Part shown: positions 1-10,565 of the stretch, in pieces | Layout: every line of letters starts with the position of its first letter | How positions within the stretch are numbered: the stretch's first letter is position 1 | From: Agapetus fuscipes | Lineage: Eukaryota > Arthropoda > Insecta > Trichoptera > Glossosomatidae | Direction of reading: 5' to 3' | Length of the DNA: 64,000 bases | NCBI GenBank assembly: GCA_951799405.1 | Contig: OX637337.1 | Location: 3,286,001 to 3,350,000, forward strand | The notes under the pieces: generated by a model | What the model was told of the DNA's origin: nothing | What the model saw: only the letters and a program-made list of their open reading frames with translations | Databases searched by the model: none | Position numbers and translations under genes: made by a program

Positions 1-790
1 TCTACTATTACGGTATATTACAAACTATGAATATTTTCGTTCCCCAGACCACCATCAGGTTAATGAAACTTAAAAACCTAATCAGTAACTCAACTTTCGT
101 ATACTTATTAATAGTGGTCTGAGGAACAAAAATGTTCGTAATTTGTATTTTTTTTTTCTTTTTCATTTCAAACAAGAATATAACAGCATTAAATAGAATT
201 TTGTACATATATTAAGATATTTTTTACATTTCATGTCGCCTATTACTGTATTCTACAATTGTGTATTTCAACTTACAAATCATGCCAGGTAAATAAATAA
301 AAAGTAAAGAAAAACCAAAAGAAGCAACACCCTAAACCAAAAATAAATAAATATACAAATCAAAATAGAATAAAAAATAAAAAAAATCTCGTCCTCATGA
401 TGGGATAAGGAAAGAAAGGTCAGGAGAAAGGGAAGGGAGTAGAAATACAATGCGCACACCAAACACGTCAATGATGATTAATAAGCAATAAAAACAAAAT
501 AGGAATTGAGAATGCTTAAAAATTAGAAATGAAATTCAAAAATGAAATTCAAATCCCGCAAGATTCAAAATCCTCTTTTTTAATGACTGTGTAGACAGAA
601 AGAAAATGTCCAACTTAGGATCAGTCCTTTGGACACTATTTACTGCAACGCAGGCTCTAATTATAAAACAATTTTGCTTATAATTTGTCCTGGCTGCACC
701 TACATTTAATTAATACAAATAATAGTGGAAATGTAAATAATAGTGTCTCTAAAAAAGGAAAAAAAAATATTTTCAGTCCTTTGTACAATA

Positions 791-1095
791 TTTATTTTTT
801 AATTGCTAAGTATCATAGTTACATACAAGTGTGACCTTTGCCAACCGAGAAAAAGTCCTACATCCAATTTTTTTCTGAGCCCATTACAACTTCTAATGAA
901 ATAAGCAAATAAAGAGGTCGGAACATTGAAAAGGGCGCGAAAATAAACCTCATCATGCGGCCGGGTTGCTAGGGAAAAGGCAAACATGTATTTTGTTATT
1001 CGTTGCTAAGGACGGCAGTCGCATACAAGATTGACGTTTTCTTGCCGAGAAAAAGTTCCAAATTCCCAAATGTTCTGACCTCATTTAAATATATT
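791..1095. repeat. Degenerate direct repeat (GGTTGCTAGG...GTTGCTAAGGAC family)
   Basis: The motif GGGTTGCTAGGGAAAAGGCA, then GTTGCTAAGGACGGCAGTC and GCCGAGAAAAAGTTCCAA, at 960-1070 recurs at 2573-2625, 12985-13110, 17895-18010 and 42693-42838. A weaker, older half lies at 791-900. This is a dispersed family of unknown class. Confidence 0.6.
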
Positions 1096-2108
1096 GCCAT
1101 TGAAAAAAACATAAATGAGTCGTGTAGAAAAAAACAGGATTGCTCCGAAAACAATATCAGTACCTACTTAGATAAATTTATGGTAGCACAGAAGAAGACA
1201 TTCTCTGTGTTTTCATAAATTTATCTCATTTTTTTTAAATAATCGTAAACTGCCGTCTTTGGTTCTATAACCCTCAAATATACATTTAAAAATAAGAATA
1301 ACAGTGAAAAAATATCTAAAGTTCTTACAATTTTGGGAAGATTCTTGCAAAACAGCTCCATACTTCGATATTATTGGATTTTAGTTTGTTTTTTATTTAT
1401 TTAAGCACTGCCTTACTGATGCTGCAAAGTAATAAACTATGTTTAAAACAGTTCAATTTATACAAAAAATATTGTTAATTTCTACGAATACTCTAATATA
1501 TTATCTGAAATATCTCCGATTCTCCGATACCAACAAAATTTGACTTCTTCTTTTTCTTTCTGCGAACTGTCACTTTGTAAAGAATAACATTATTTACACA
1601 CACTATACATTTTAATGTTAGGTAGAAAAGTTATGGGATTTTATTTTTCAGAAGTGGTAATTTTCAGGTTTTCAGTTTGCCGCGTGCAGTTGGTGTTCCT
1701 GAATCTGACATTTTATTTTGGGATTTGAGTTTTGACAAGTCCCGCTCGGCTTGGAAGTGTGACCGTGTTGTGATTTTAAAAGCAAATAAATATTAACGAG
1801 ATAAAACTTCTAAACGAATTTCTCAATTGAATTTAAACATCTGTGATTATCTGTCCGAATAAACAGTCAAGGGTGTTATGTTTTGTCTGCTACATTTTAT
1901 ATACAAAACGTAATAATAAAAAAAGCAATTTCTCCTTTTCGAAATAGATTTTAATAGGTACCTTGATTAAAAAAGGCATTGATTTTAATTATGGTAGCTA
2001 TGGGGTGCTGTAACTGAAAGTGATTATTAATCTAATAGCACTTAATAAACTGCTGTTTTTTTCTGTGTCTGCAAAATATTTTCTGGTGTTTATTACAATA
2101 TTGATAAA

Positions 2109-2279
2109 ATGAAATCTGAGATGAATTTGGATTTTGTGGATCCGGAGGAGATCACGTTGGAAGACAAGATGTCGGTGTTTAAGAAGGACCCCCAGAAAAT
2201 GAAGGAAGCCCAGCAGTTTGTTGATGAAGTGATAAATGAAGCCCGAAGTAGAGTAGAGGCTCAGAATAAAGCCAAGACT
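2109..2279 (+). CDS. Small unknown gene, exon 1
   Basis: ATG at 2109 opens 57 codons ending ...AKT, followed by the donor GTGAGT. The reading frame continues into the intron to 2366, but codon character is lost there and a repeat begins at about 2330. Confidence 0.55.
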
Positions 2280-5200
2280 GTGAGTTTCCTTTTACTTACC
2301 ACTTCTACTTCAAATTTCTCGCTGGGCGAGGAGATAAAGCGTTGGCACTCGAATTTGCGTTATTGACACTAACGCAGATTCGAGCCCGGCCTTGTCCTAT
2401 AGACAATAACCTTGACCCTGGTTCAACAGATGCCAATGCATGCACACAAGCTTCTGCTTTCGCATAAAAACAACTGGCCAGGCAAAATAGGTTGGTGAAT
2501 TGCATTCCTCTTCACAAATCTATTTACATAAATAAAAAATGGTACACATTCCATAGATTATAAGTTTGTGACGTCATATAACAGGGTTGCTAGGAAAAAG
2601 GCAAACAAATATTACTTATGTCATTGTTTACTTACTCGGCCTTCACAAGAAATGAGAACAATGGCACGGAAACTTCCACTTCGAGTGAAGTGGTTGGCGT
2701 AAAGCCTGTTCGCCTTACCTGTAAAAGTTTATAGATTCCATTCCAGACACAATGAATTGTGTCTGAAACGACCATTGGAATTAATAATTTGTTTAATATA
2801 ATTGATGAATTCGTAATTGATCCATAATGTGTAATCTTTTTTTTTTTTTAAAGTAGATTTGTGGAAAGGAATGCAATCCACCAACCTATTTTGCCTAGCC
2901 AGTTGTCTTCATGCGAAAGCAGAAGCTTGTGTGCATGCAACGGCATCTGTTGAACCATGGTCGAAGTTATCGTTGCGGTATTCGAACCAGCGTTATCCGG
3001 TTCCAAATAACCTGTCTTGATCCCCGGGTCATAACACCGACTAATCTGTTGTTGCAAAGATATATTAACATTTAAAATTCATATTAAATCATGCCCACCA
3101 ACAGACACGTGTAAGTTCGCACTCACAAATGCTGCATGTGAACTTACAAATTAAAATCTAAACCTCAAATGAACATAACCCTGAAACTTTTGTCGACCTT
3201 GGCAAGACAAAGTGAAACATTTTTTACAGCCTCATAGTAAACTATAAGTCAAGAAAGAATTCTAATATACAGGAAATAAATAAGTTAACGAGTCGTTTTC
3301 CTTCTCACCGATCTATTTAAAAGAAGTGATAAAAAAAATATTCAATTTGCCAATGTCACCCCTGTTTCAGGTAGGGTCAGCAAAAATTTCAGGGTGTACA
3401 TATCGCACGTTTAATAATAAAGAGCAATAACTCAAAAAACATTAATGTTGGGAAATCACGTTTGAAGTTCAGACATCCAGTACAACTTGTATGGGATGAA
3501 AAAGGCGTCCGATGTTTTATCTCGGTCATATTCGTCCAAATTGAACGGCTGTCGCATTCTACCTATTCTTCTCGCATTGTTCTTGCGTTTTATTACAAAA
3601 TCTTGATTTTCACAATTTTCGAGTTATTTCTCTTTATTATGAAACTTGCGATATGTTCATTTGAGGTTTGGATTTTAATTTGTAAGTTCACATGCAACAT
3701 TTTTAAGCGCGAACTAACACGTGCCTGCTTGTGGGCATCCACTTAATATGAATCTTAAATTTTAACATATCTTAGCAACTTAGATTATAGTTAAGTAAAT
3801 ACATATTGACGGTTAAAGGTAATAGGGCATAAGCGACAAAAAGTAAATTGTTCAGGAGAGCAGTTTAAAATTTGAGGTTGCGGAAAAATGGTATAATTTT
3901 TTTATTTTTTATCATATCATTAAAATCAAAACAGCTCTAAAATGAAAAGAAAAAAGGCATTTATTGGCATTTCTATTAATGTGGTTTTACAATGTTTTAT
4001 GATTTTTTTATGTCACAAGCGCCTTTAGGACAAACAAGGCCAAAATCTTGTAGGTTACGCCAAAACCATACTTTGAAAACGCAGTTGTTTGCTTGGGCAT
4101 AAACAACAACAAAAACATCGTAGAGCTGAGGGAGTTAACGCATTAGAAAGATTGGAAAGTTTTAAGTAGGATGTCGTGGTAGAGGACGACCAAGAAAAGT
4201 ATGGATGGATCAAATCTCTGAAATAGCGAATGAATGGGATATCCAGAGTCATAATAAAAGGAGGACTTGTATGAAAAAGGTTAACTCTGGATGAAATGAA
4301 AGAAGTATGCAAGGACAGGAAGAAGTGGCGGCTAATCTGCAATGTTGATTTCTAATGTTGGTTTATTAATTTGCTACATTTTTTGCATAGGATATTTTTG
4401 ACTTTTTTTGTATAGATTTCTTTTTTATATTTAAATGTAATTTATTATTCGTATTCCTTGACTTATAGGTTGGTATGAGGCTGACCACCCATACTGTAAA
4501 AAATCGTTCACTTTGCCAATGTCACCCCTGTGTCAGGGAAGGTCGGCCAAAGTTGTGGGGCTTATGTTCATTTGAGGTTTGGATTTTATTTGTAAGTACA
4601 CAATCAGCGTTTGTAAGCGCGAACTGCACGTGTTTGTTTGTGGGCATACATCTGAGAGCTTTGAATGAATATATCCTTGCAACTTAGATTATATATTATA
4701 TTATTATTATAGCATTCATAACTCATTTTTGACCAAAACGTCGCTTGTGTGTCACTTCCTTTTAACTGTCGATATTAATACAGGGTTTTTCAATACTAGC
4801 ATGCTTTTGATGAAGTCTCTCTGAAATAATTATGTTCAGTGTTTTTCTGCAATCTTTTTGCGCAAGGCTGAGTATAGCCGGCATGTTTGTCTACTTTATC
4901 TGATGTGTGTTGATTAGTTAATATTGACTCATGGAGCTTGTTTGTTTTGTTGTAGGAGGCAGTGGAGGCCGAACAGGGTAAGTAACACATCATGCCATCT
5001 ATATCCCGATTATAAAACAGTAACATAAACTCCCCATATGTGTAAATAGAAAGATGTATGATGTATACAACGGCGCACCTAGTGGGTGATTTAGTTTTTT
5101 TTTTTTTTTTTTTAAGAAATCCTGTGCGGGAGACTCCCTAGATTCTAAAGACTCTAGGGGTCTATGACACTTGTTGTAGTGCCGCAGAGGTGTACGAGCT

Positions 5201-8200
5201 TGGTTGTCGCTACAAAGCGCCAATACTCAAGCAAGACCCAGTTGCTGTAAGGCTGGATGGACCTTTGGTGACCGGTCATTGGTAAAGGTTTATGAATTGT
5301 TCAACCCACCGAAGAGCACATTCGAAATATAAATGGTATATTTTTGTGCTCCGCCGGGATCCGAATCCACAACCTTCCATTTACGAGTCCGAAGTGTTGC
5401 CACTACGGACTACGGACCGGTCCAAGATGCCAACGTTTGCATTGTATTTTGTATTTATTTACGGAATCGAGGGGAATTTATGTGGTGTTGTATACTCGGC
5501 GTACTTAGTGAATCTACCATATATACTTAATAATTTTGTGATTTATTGTCAGCCTCATTATTTTCATTTAATAGATAAAAGGATGTAACATAATAGATAA
5601 CACTTTTATATTGGCAAACTGTATTTTGCAGATTAGTTCTATGTTTGCCGGTCGATAGCTCAGTTGGTAGAGTGCTTGCATTCCATGCCGAGAGCCTGGG
5701 TTTGAATCCCAGCGAGGATGTCAGAGATGATTTCCCGTTGCGGTGTTTATTTTAAACCCAAAATACAACACCGGCAAGGTTTACTTAGCCTTCGCAAGAA
5801 ATGAGAACCCGAGGAGCTAGAAGTTGGGAAACCTCCACTTCAACTTAAGTGGCTGGTGTGAGGCCGGCCCCCTTACCTTTAAAAATAAATAGATTAAATC
5901 GCCACATGCGACCCCTTCTTGGAGAATGTGGCAAGAGGTTACACTTTATGTGTAGCTTAGTTGTGTTTTTCACAGTTATTACTGAAGATTTTTGGCATCT
6001 AAGCGCTATTTTTTTCAGAAAGATAAGTGATTTTTTCCTTGTGCAAATATTTTGTCTAAACTGTGTCTCCGTTTATAAAAAAAAGTTTATACGTAGGTAA
6101 ACACAAATGTTTTATGAAAGCGCACATATTAATTATTATGTTTGAAGTCAAAGGTATTTTTTTATTATTTGTAATAAACCCAAATGCAAATTTTCTCTAC
6201 CTGCTTCATTATCATTTAAATAGTTAGCTAAGGCATTTCTTTGCTCTGAATTTAAGTATATTCATGTTTTTAAAGAGCTGTGCTATATATTGTGTTATTC
6301 TTGTATGACAGTGATTCTCAACTCGTAATTCTTGAGAGTCTCAGAAGTACTTCTCTCTAAGCCCCCTTATTTTCAATATATAATATGAGGATGATTTATT
6401 TATTTTGTACATGACAAAAGAGCACCGTTTTTGTGTGTGTCACACCTCAAGGGCCCTCCCAATCATGAATGAGAAATTTTATAAAGGTGTCGTTTCAGTG
6501 CTCCCTTAAAAATGCCAACAGATTCCGAAACCCTCACTGCGGGTGGCAGTCTGTTCCACTCCATCGGTCCCGCAAACCGGAAAGCGCGATCCCCAAAATT
6601 AGTGCATATTTGACGGCGAGGCTGCATCAATCTGACAGCACCACACCCCTCTGACCTAAGTGTCCGCCCTCTCACCTCAACGGGGGAAAACATGTCTACC
6701 AGATATGATAGAGCCAAACCATTTAGGGCTTTAAATACCATCAAGCACACACGGTAGACTACCCTTTCAGGAAAACGAAGCCAATGTAGTTCTTTCAACA
6801 GTGAAGTGATGTGAGGGAATTTGGACATCCCGAGATCAGTCTTGCGGCCGCATTCAAAACAGACTGAAATCTGTGCAGTTGCTTTTTGGGGCACACACAG
6901 GCAGGCACGGGTTAGTTCGCGCTTACACAGGCTACATGTGTGCTTACAAAATAACCAAACCTCACATGAACATAAATTTTGCAACTCCTACCACCTTTCC
7001 CTGAAACCAAAGTGGCATTGGGAAAAGTGCCCCAAGTTTGTACAGCATAGATAAAAGCTGAAAACTCACATTGACCCAAATCAAATATGATGTTCTGTTA
7101 AAAATATTGATGAATGGCTCTTGAGGTGTGATTCACTTGGGGATCCTTAATTATAACAACACCATCAGAGTGCAGCTTGTCCAAACCAAATGATCAATGT
7201 GATGCCTGGTCCAAAGAAAACCCTCAAAATCGGGCTCCTGTTGAAAAAAATGTTCAGAATCACTGTTCTTAGATAATACAATGGAATTCTAAAAATATGT
7301 CACTGTCACCTTACAAGCAAATGACAAGTCGAGCTTAGAGAATATTATCCATAATATTCCCATCCACTAAGGCCCTGTGTTTTCTACGTTAGCATAGGGG
7401 GCTGTCCATATATTACGTCATTCACATTAATGGGGGGGGAGTCTGGTCTGCGGATGATGGCAAATGATGTACGAGTACCAAAAGTGACGTCGTTCTTGTA
7501 AATACCAATTTCTACAAAATCTAATCTAATCTAATCTAATCTAATCTAAGCTGCAAAGATATATATCATTTAAGTTTTATATTAAATGCATTCCCACAAG
7601 CAGATATGTATAATTTCGCGCTAACACATGCCGCATGTGGACCTACAATATAAAACCCAATCTCAAATGAACATAAGCCTTGCAACTCTTGCCGTCCTTC
7701 CCTGAAACAGAGGTGACATTGGCAAAGTGAACCAATTTTTACATTATGGGTGGTCAGCCGCATAACAACCTATAAGTCAAGGAACATACATGACAAATTA
7801 CATTTTTTAAAAACAATAAATCACAATATATACATGGACATAAAAACTAAATCATAAAACCAATTTTACTTTAACAAACCTCAGCCGCCAACATCACAGA
7901 TCAACCGCCATTTCTTTCTATCCTTACATACTTCTTTCATTTCCTCCAGAGTCATAACCTTCTTCATACAAGCTCTTCTTTTATTATGACTCTGGATATT
8001 CCATTCATTCGCAATTTCGGATATTTGGTCCATCCATACCTTTCTCGGTCTTCCTCTACCACGACATCCATCTATTCTACCAACATATACTTTCTTCGTC
8101 AGTCTTTCCTCATTCATTCTCTCCATATGCCCAAACCATCTTAACAAACTTCTTTTAATCTTCACTTTCACACTTTCTCTTGCACCACATTCTTCTCTTA

Positions 8201-9430
8201 CAAAATCATTCCTCACCCTGTCACTCCGTTTTTTTCCAATCATACTTCTTAGAAAGTCCATTTCAACAGTATGGACTTTACTAATTTCACTTTCATTCAC
8301 CGTCCAGGCCTCGCTTCCATACATCAAGGTGGGTAAAAGTATGCCACTGCGTACCGCCAATCGAGCATTTTTTGATATGTTTTGATTTTTGGCGATACAA
8401 GTTGTGGCACCCAGTACACACCTGCCCTTCATTACTCTTCTTTCAAATTCACCGGTCATTCTTCCATCTTTTTCAAACTTACTTCCCAGGTATACAAACT
8501 CATTTACGACATCAACATTCATTCCATTAATTTTAAATTCATAATTCATACTTTCATCATCTCTTTCAAAAATCAATACTTTCGTCTTACTTGCATTTAA
8601 CTTCAGATGGTTACCTAACAAAGCTTCATTCAATCTAGAGAGCATTGTTTGCAATTCTACTGCTGAATCAGATACAAGAACTGCATCATCTGCATACAGT
8701 AGAACACTCACTTTGCTCTCTCCTATCATCAATCCACAATCATTAAGTCTAGCATCTCTGACACACTTGTCCATGACTATGTTAAATAGCCATGGACTCA
8801 TCACACATCCTTGCCTCACACCCTTATAAACTTCAAACCACTCGCTATACTCACCATCAATACGAACACATGCCTTACTATTTTCATAGTTGGCATGCAC
8901 CGCACCTAGGAGAGCCCCATTCACTCCGTATGCTTTCAACACATACATAATATACAAAAATACAAAATATACAAAATATTATGGAAGTAATATAACATTA
9001 TTATGCTCATCCATTATTACAGCAAGAGGGGGGAGGGGGTCATTATATAATGACTATAGGATGATTGTAAGGGGGGGGGGGTCGAAAATCGGCCAAAATC
9101 GATGACGTAATTTATGGACGGCCCCTAGTGACTTTATACTGGATGACAAGGACGCACTTATGTCAATCGTGCAGGTAGTTTTCAATCAGTTTAAAGTCAT
9201 ATTGAAGATACCGGGTCTTACTATAGGACAGATATTCCTTTTTGCATGCGAACAGCTGTTAATTTCTATGTATTGACTTTTCCGTATGTCTTGTGTTTTG
9301 ATCAGGATTGAAGAGGCGCATTGGCACGAGGGCTCGCGGCTTCATCGTGAGGATCTTTGAGGCCATCTGCAATTGCACTCAGACGGGGACAGCGGCCGCG
9401 GCAAGAGTCACCACTCCCAGGAAGCAATAA
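2109..9430 (+). CDS. Unrecognised small basic protein, three-exon gene (105 aa)
   Basis: Three exons join in frame: 2109-2279 (57 codons, donor GTGAGT), 4956-4977 (22 nt, acceptor TTGTAG, donor GTAAGT) and 9306-9430 (acceptor ATCAG, stop TAA at 9428). The product has an acidic, charged, helix-prone N-terminal half (residues 1-57, rich in E, K and D), a short EAVEAEQ linker, and a basic C-terminal third with a GLKRRIGTRARGF segment followed by a hydrophobic IVRIFEAICNC stretch. I do not recognise the family and assign no function. Support is the codon-like composition of exon 1, three good splice signals and frame closure. Introns 1 and 2 carry SINE, RTE-tail and LINE insertions. A ~24-bp minisatellite starts just after the stop, probably in the 3' UTR. 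Exon 2 is very short and could be alternative. Confidence 0.5.
2330..3040. repeat. Inverted pair of a dispersed repeat (AATTCACCAACCTATTTTGC family)
   Basis: The copy at 2330-2526 and the copy at 2853-3040 are in opposite orientation. They share TAGGTTGGTGAATTGCATTC, the GCAGAAGCTTGTGTGCATGC block and CATCTGTTGAACCA. Partial copies lie at 12118-12170 and 28928-29100. The class is unknown. Confidence 0.65.
2638..2745 (+). repeat. tRNA-SINE-2 body fragment
   Basis: GGCCTTCACAAGAAATGAGA, then CCACTTCGAGTGAAGTGGTTGGCGT matches the middle of the GATAGCTCAGTTGG-headed SINE. The tRNA-like head is missing. Confidence 0.6.
3052..3257 (-). repeat. RTE 3'-tail repeat
   Basis: Reverse-oriented copy running from the GTTGCAAAGATAT tail end to ...CTATAAGTCAAG. 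It is diverged. Confidence 0.75.
3340..3794 (+). repeat. RTE 3'-tail repeat split by a TA-flanked MITE
   Basis: The left part 3340-3400 (GCCAATGTCACCCCTGTTTC) and right part 3652-3794 (TGTTCATTTGAGGTTTGG to CAACTTAGATTATAG) are collinear with intact copies. The intervening 249 bp is the MITE at 3403-3651. Confidence 0.75.
3403..3651. mobile_element. Tc1/mariner-type MITE (249 bp, TA duplication)
   Basis: Terminal inverted repeats of ~36 bp (TCGCACGTTTAATAATAAAG / TCGCAAGTTTCATAATAAAG) with few mismatches. TA lies on both sides. It interrupts an RTE tail repeat exactly. It has no coding capacity. Confidence 0.7.
4105..4698 (+). mobile_element. RTE-like LINE 3' end with ORF remnant
   Basis: 4160-4350 encodes the LINE C-terminus with frameshifts (RGRPRKVWMDQISEIANEWD, then [22 protein letters not shown]). 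It continues into the full tail repeat at 4449-4698. This physically links the tail repeat to the LINE. Confidence 0.8.
4956..4977 (+). CDS. Small unknown gene, exon 2 (22 nt)
   Basis: A polypyrimidine-rich acceptor (TTGTTTTGTTGTAG) precedes GAG GCA GTG GAG GCC GAA CAG G, followed by donor GTAAGT. It restores the phase needed by the exon at 9306. Confidence 0.45.
5033..5100 (+). repeat. Dispersed repeat (CACTAGGAGTG / GATTTAGTTTTCAT family)
   Basis: GTGTAAATAGAAAG, then CCTAGTGGGTGATTTAGTTT. Related copies: 18150-18250, 19888-20020, 36263-36325, 41535-41615 (reverse), 53958-54050. The class is unknown. Confidence 0.5.
5115..5432 (-). mobile_element. tRNA-SINE-1 copy, long-tail subtype
   Basis: Read on the minus strand: a tRNA-like head (GGTCCGTAGTCCGTAGTGGC type A box, GGATTCGGATCCCGGCGGAG-like B box at 5345-5430), then the conserved body. 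It ends in a distinctive tail (CCTGTGCGGGAGACTCCCTA) shared only with 16036-16340. Confidence 0.8.
5649..5973 (+). mobile_element. tRNA-SINE-2 copy, full length
   Basis: The head GTCGATAGCTCAGTTGGTAG (pol III A box) and GGGTTTGAATCCC (B box) are followed by body blocks TGATTTCCCGTTGCGGTGT, AAGTGGCTGGTGTGAGGCC and the tail GTGTAGCTTAGTTG. The tRNA-like part has a SINE body attached and is not a tRNA gene. Confidence 0.85.
6463..6984 (-). pseudogene. CR1/L2-like LINE reverse-transcriptase C-terminal fragment
   Basis: Residues SLLKELHWLRFPERVVYRVC, then FGDRAFRFAGPMEWNRLPPA and FKGALKRHLY match the C-terminal RT tail common in CR1/L2-type LINE proteins. The first ~57 residues of this open frame come from the adjoining RTE tail repeat, so the frame is a chance fusion of two repeats. 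Confidence 0.7.
6885..7042 (-). repeat. RTE 3'-tail repeat fragment
   Basis: Contains GTTAGTTCGCGCTTACA, ACCTCACATGAACATAAA and CCACCTTTCCCTGAAACC in reverse orientation. It joins the CR1/L2-like fragment on its left. Confidence 0.65.
7521..8960 (-). mobile_element. RTE-like non-LTR retrotransposon, 5'-truncated, best copy
   Basis: The insertion spans the 3' simple tail (TCTAA)n at 7521-7550, the tail repeat to 7793, and an open RT frame 7881-8957. TACAAAAT at 7513-7520 and at 8961-8968 is a likely target-site duplication. The 5' part (endonuclease and N-terminal RT) is absent, as expected after incomplete target-primed reverse transcription. Confidence 0.8.
7881..8957 (-). CDS. Reverse transcriptase of RTE-like LINE (5'-truncated, 358 aa open frame)
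   Basis: The open frame begins inside the RT domain. Visible blocks: VRQGCVMSPWLFNIV (RT block 4), LLYADDAVLVSDS (catalytic ADD, the -ADD- form of YXDD), LKLNASKTKVL (block 6) and FVYLGSKFEKDG. After the RT come LMYGSEAWTVNESE, LLRWFGHMERMNEERL and GRGRPRKVWMDQI, the C-terminal signature of RTE-type elements. There are no internal stops or frameshifts, so this copy is young. The true protein would extend upstream; the apparent ATG near 8957 is not a real start. It was probably mobile until recently but cannot act alone without the missing endonuclease. Confidence 0.85.
   Translation of the reverse strand: MYIMYVLKAYGVNGALLGAVHANYENSKACVRIDGEYSEWFEVYKGVRQGCVMSPWLFNIVMDKCVRDARLNDCGLMIGESKVSVLLYADDAVLVSDSAVELQTMLSRLNEALLGNHLKLNASKTKVLIFERDDESMNYEFKINGMNVDVVNEFVYLGSKFEKDGRMTGEFERRVMKGRCVLGATTCIAKNQNISKNARLAVRSGILLPTLMYGSEAWTVNESEISKVHTVEMDFLRSMIGKKRSDRVRNDFVREECGARESVKVKIKRSLLRWFGHMERMNEERLTKKVYVGRIDGCRGRGRPRKVWMDQISEIANEWNIQSHNKRRACMKKVMTLEEMKEVCKDRKKWRLICDVGG
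9306..9430 (+). CDS. Small unknown gene, exon 3
   Basis: It encodes the C-terminal 41 residues, starting with the split Gly codon. The sequence is markedly more GC-rich than its surroundings, and the TAA stop is at 9428-9430. The basic segment KRRIGTRARGF precedes a short hydrophobic stretch. Confidence 0.5.
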
Positions 9431-9436
9431 ACCACT

Positions 9437-10145
9437 TCTCAAGCCTTACAACTGCATCTGTAACTCATCTGCAACTGCATCAATAACTCATCTACGATTA
9501 ATCCAAAATGGCAACTGTAACTTATCTACAACTGAATCCATAACATGTCTAGAATTGAGTCTATGACTTATCTACAAATGCTTTTATAACTAATCTACAA
9601 CTGCATCAATAATTAATTTATCTAAAATTATCCAAAATGGTAACTGTAACTTATCTACAACTGAATCCATAACTTGTTAAGAACTGGGTGTATGACTTAT
9701 ATATAACTGCATTTATAACTAATCTACAACTGCATCTGTAACTTATGTACAACTGGGTGTAAGACTCGTTAATTGCGTCTATTATTTATCTACAACTGTA
9801 TTTTTATCTTTTCTAATAATTGCATCAATAATTCATGTAAAATTCACCCAAAACGGTGTCTTTAACTTATCTAAAACTGCATCCATTACTAATCTACAAC
9901 TGAATCATAACCTTAACCACAACTAGGTCCATAACTCATTTATAACTGTGTCTATTATTTATCTCCAACTGCATCTCTGAATAATCTGCAACTGTACCTT
10001 TAACTTATCTACAAGTGTATCAATAACTCATCTACAATTAATCCGAAATGACTTCAATAACATAACTGAAACTGCGTCTATAACTTATCTACAATTGCAT
10101 CCATAATTTATCTATGACTGTATCTGTAACTAATCTGCAACTCGG
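9437..10145 (+). repeat. ~24-bp minisatellite after the small gene
   Basis: About 30 degenerate units of the type ACTGCATCTATAACTTATCT run without a break. Periodic variant blocks contain ATTAATCCAAAATGG (near 9497, 9627, 9835 and 10032), which suggests higher-order amplification of multi-unit blocks. The array begins within ten bases of the stop codon, so it may be transcribed as 3' UTR. Confidence 0.85.
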
Positions 10146-10565
10146 GCTATCAAGCGACGCTGGCCCGCTGAGAAAATTTGTAATTTGGAAATTTGTACCG
10201 AGTCCACGTTGTAGTTTTGGGATTGTTCTACTGGAAGAAAGAAATATTTACAATTCTTCTTTTATTCTTATTTCTTTAATAATTCATTTCTCATGTCATA
10301 CTGATTATAACAAATACTGAATTGCATTTGTAGTTGATAAAACAAAAAAATTGTACCTAGTACTAACTTGAATGATTTCCATAAGTTTCATCCTACTTCA
10401 TATTTTTTCTCTTCCATCGCACAAAATCTTTTTATACAAAGCCAATGTTTTTATTCTGGCATTTAGTTTATTGTAAATTTTATGCCGTGTTTATCATTCT
10501 GTTAATGTAGTCATTATTTTTTATTTTTGTCCATGGCTTTTCCAAAGTATCAAAATTTATAATCA

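Larger units (their letters stand above)
7397..9125. mobile_element. TIR element (GGGGCTGTCCATA type) interrupted by the RTE LINE
   Basis: Left end GGGGGCTGTCCATATATTAC and right end (reverse complement) GGGGCCGTCCATAAATTACG form inverted repeats. TA flanks both ends. Poly-G tracts lie inside each end. Without the nested LINE (7521-8960) the element would be about 290 bp. Its class is uncertain. Confidence 0.6.

Noticed and set aside
5649..5725. Possible tRNA gene (GATAGCTCAGTTGGTAGAG ... GGTTTGAATCCC)
   Set aside because: The acceptor stem does not close, and the same head is followed by the same non-tRNA body at five other loci, so it is a SINE head.
7516..7550. (TCTAA)n as telomeric repeat
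   Set aside because: The insect telomere unit is TTAGG. This tract is the simple 3' end of the RTE LINE.
9437..10145. CRISPR-like array
   Set aside because: Units are contiguous and degenerate with no unique spacers, and the genome is eukaryotic. It is a minisatellite.
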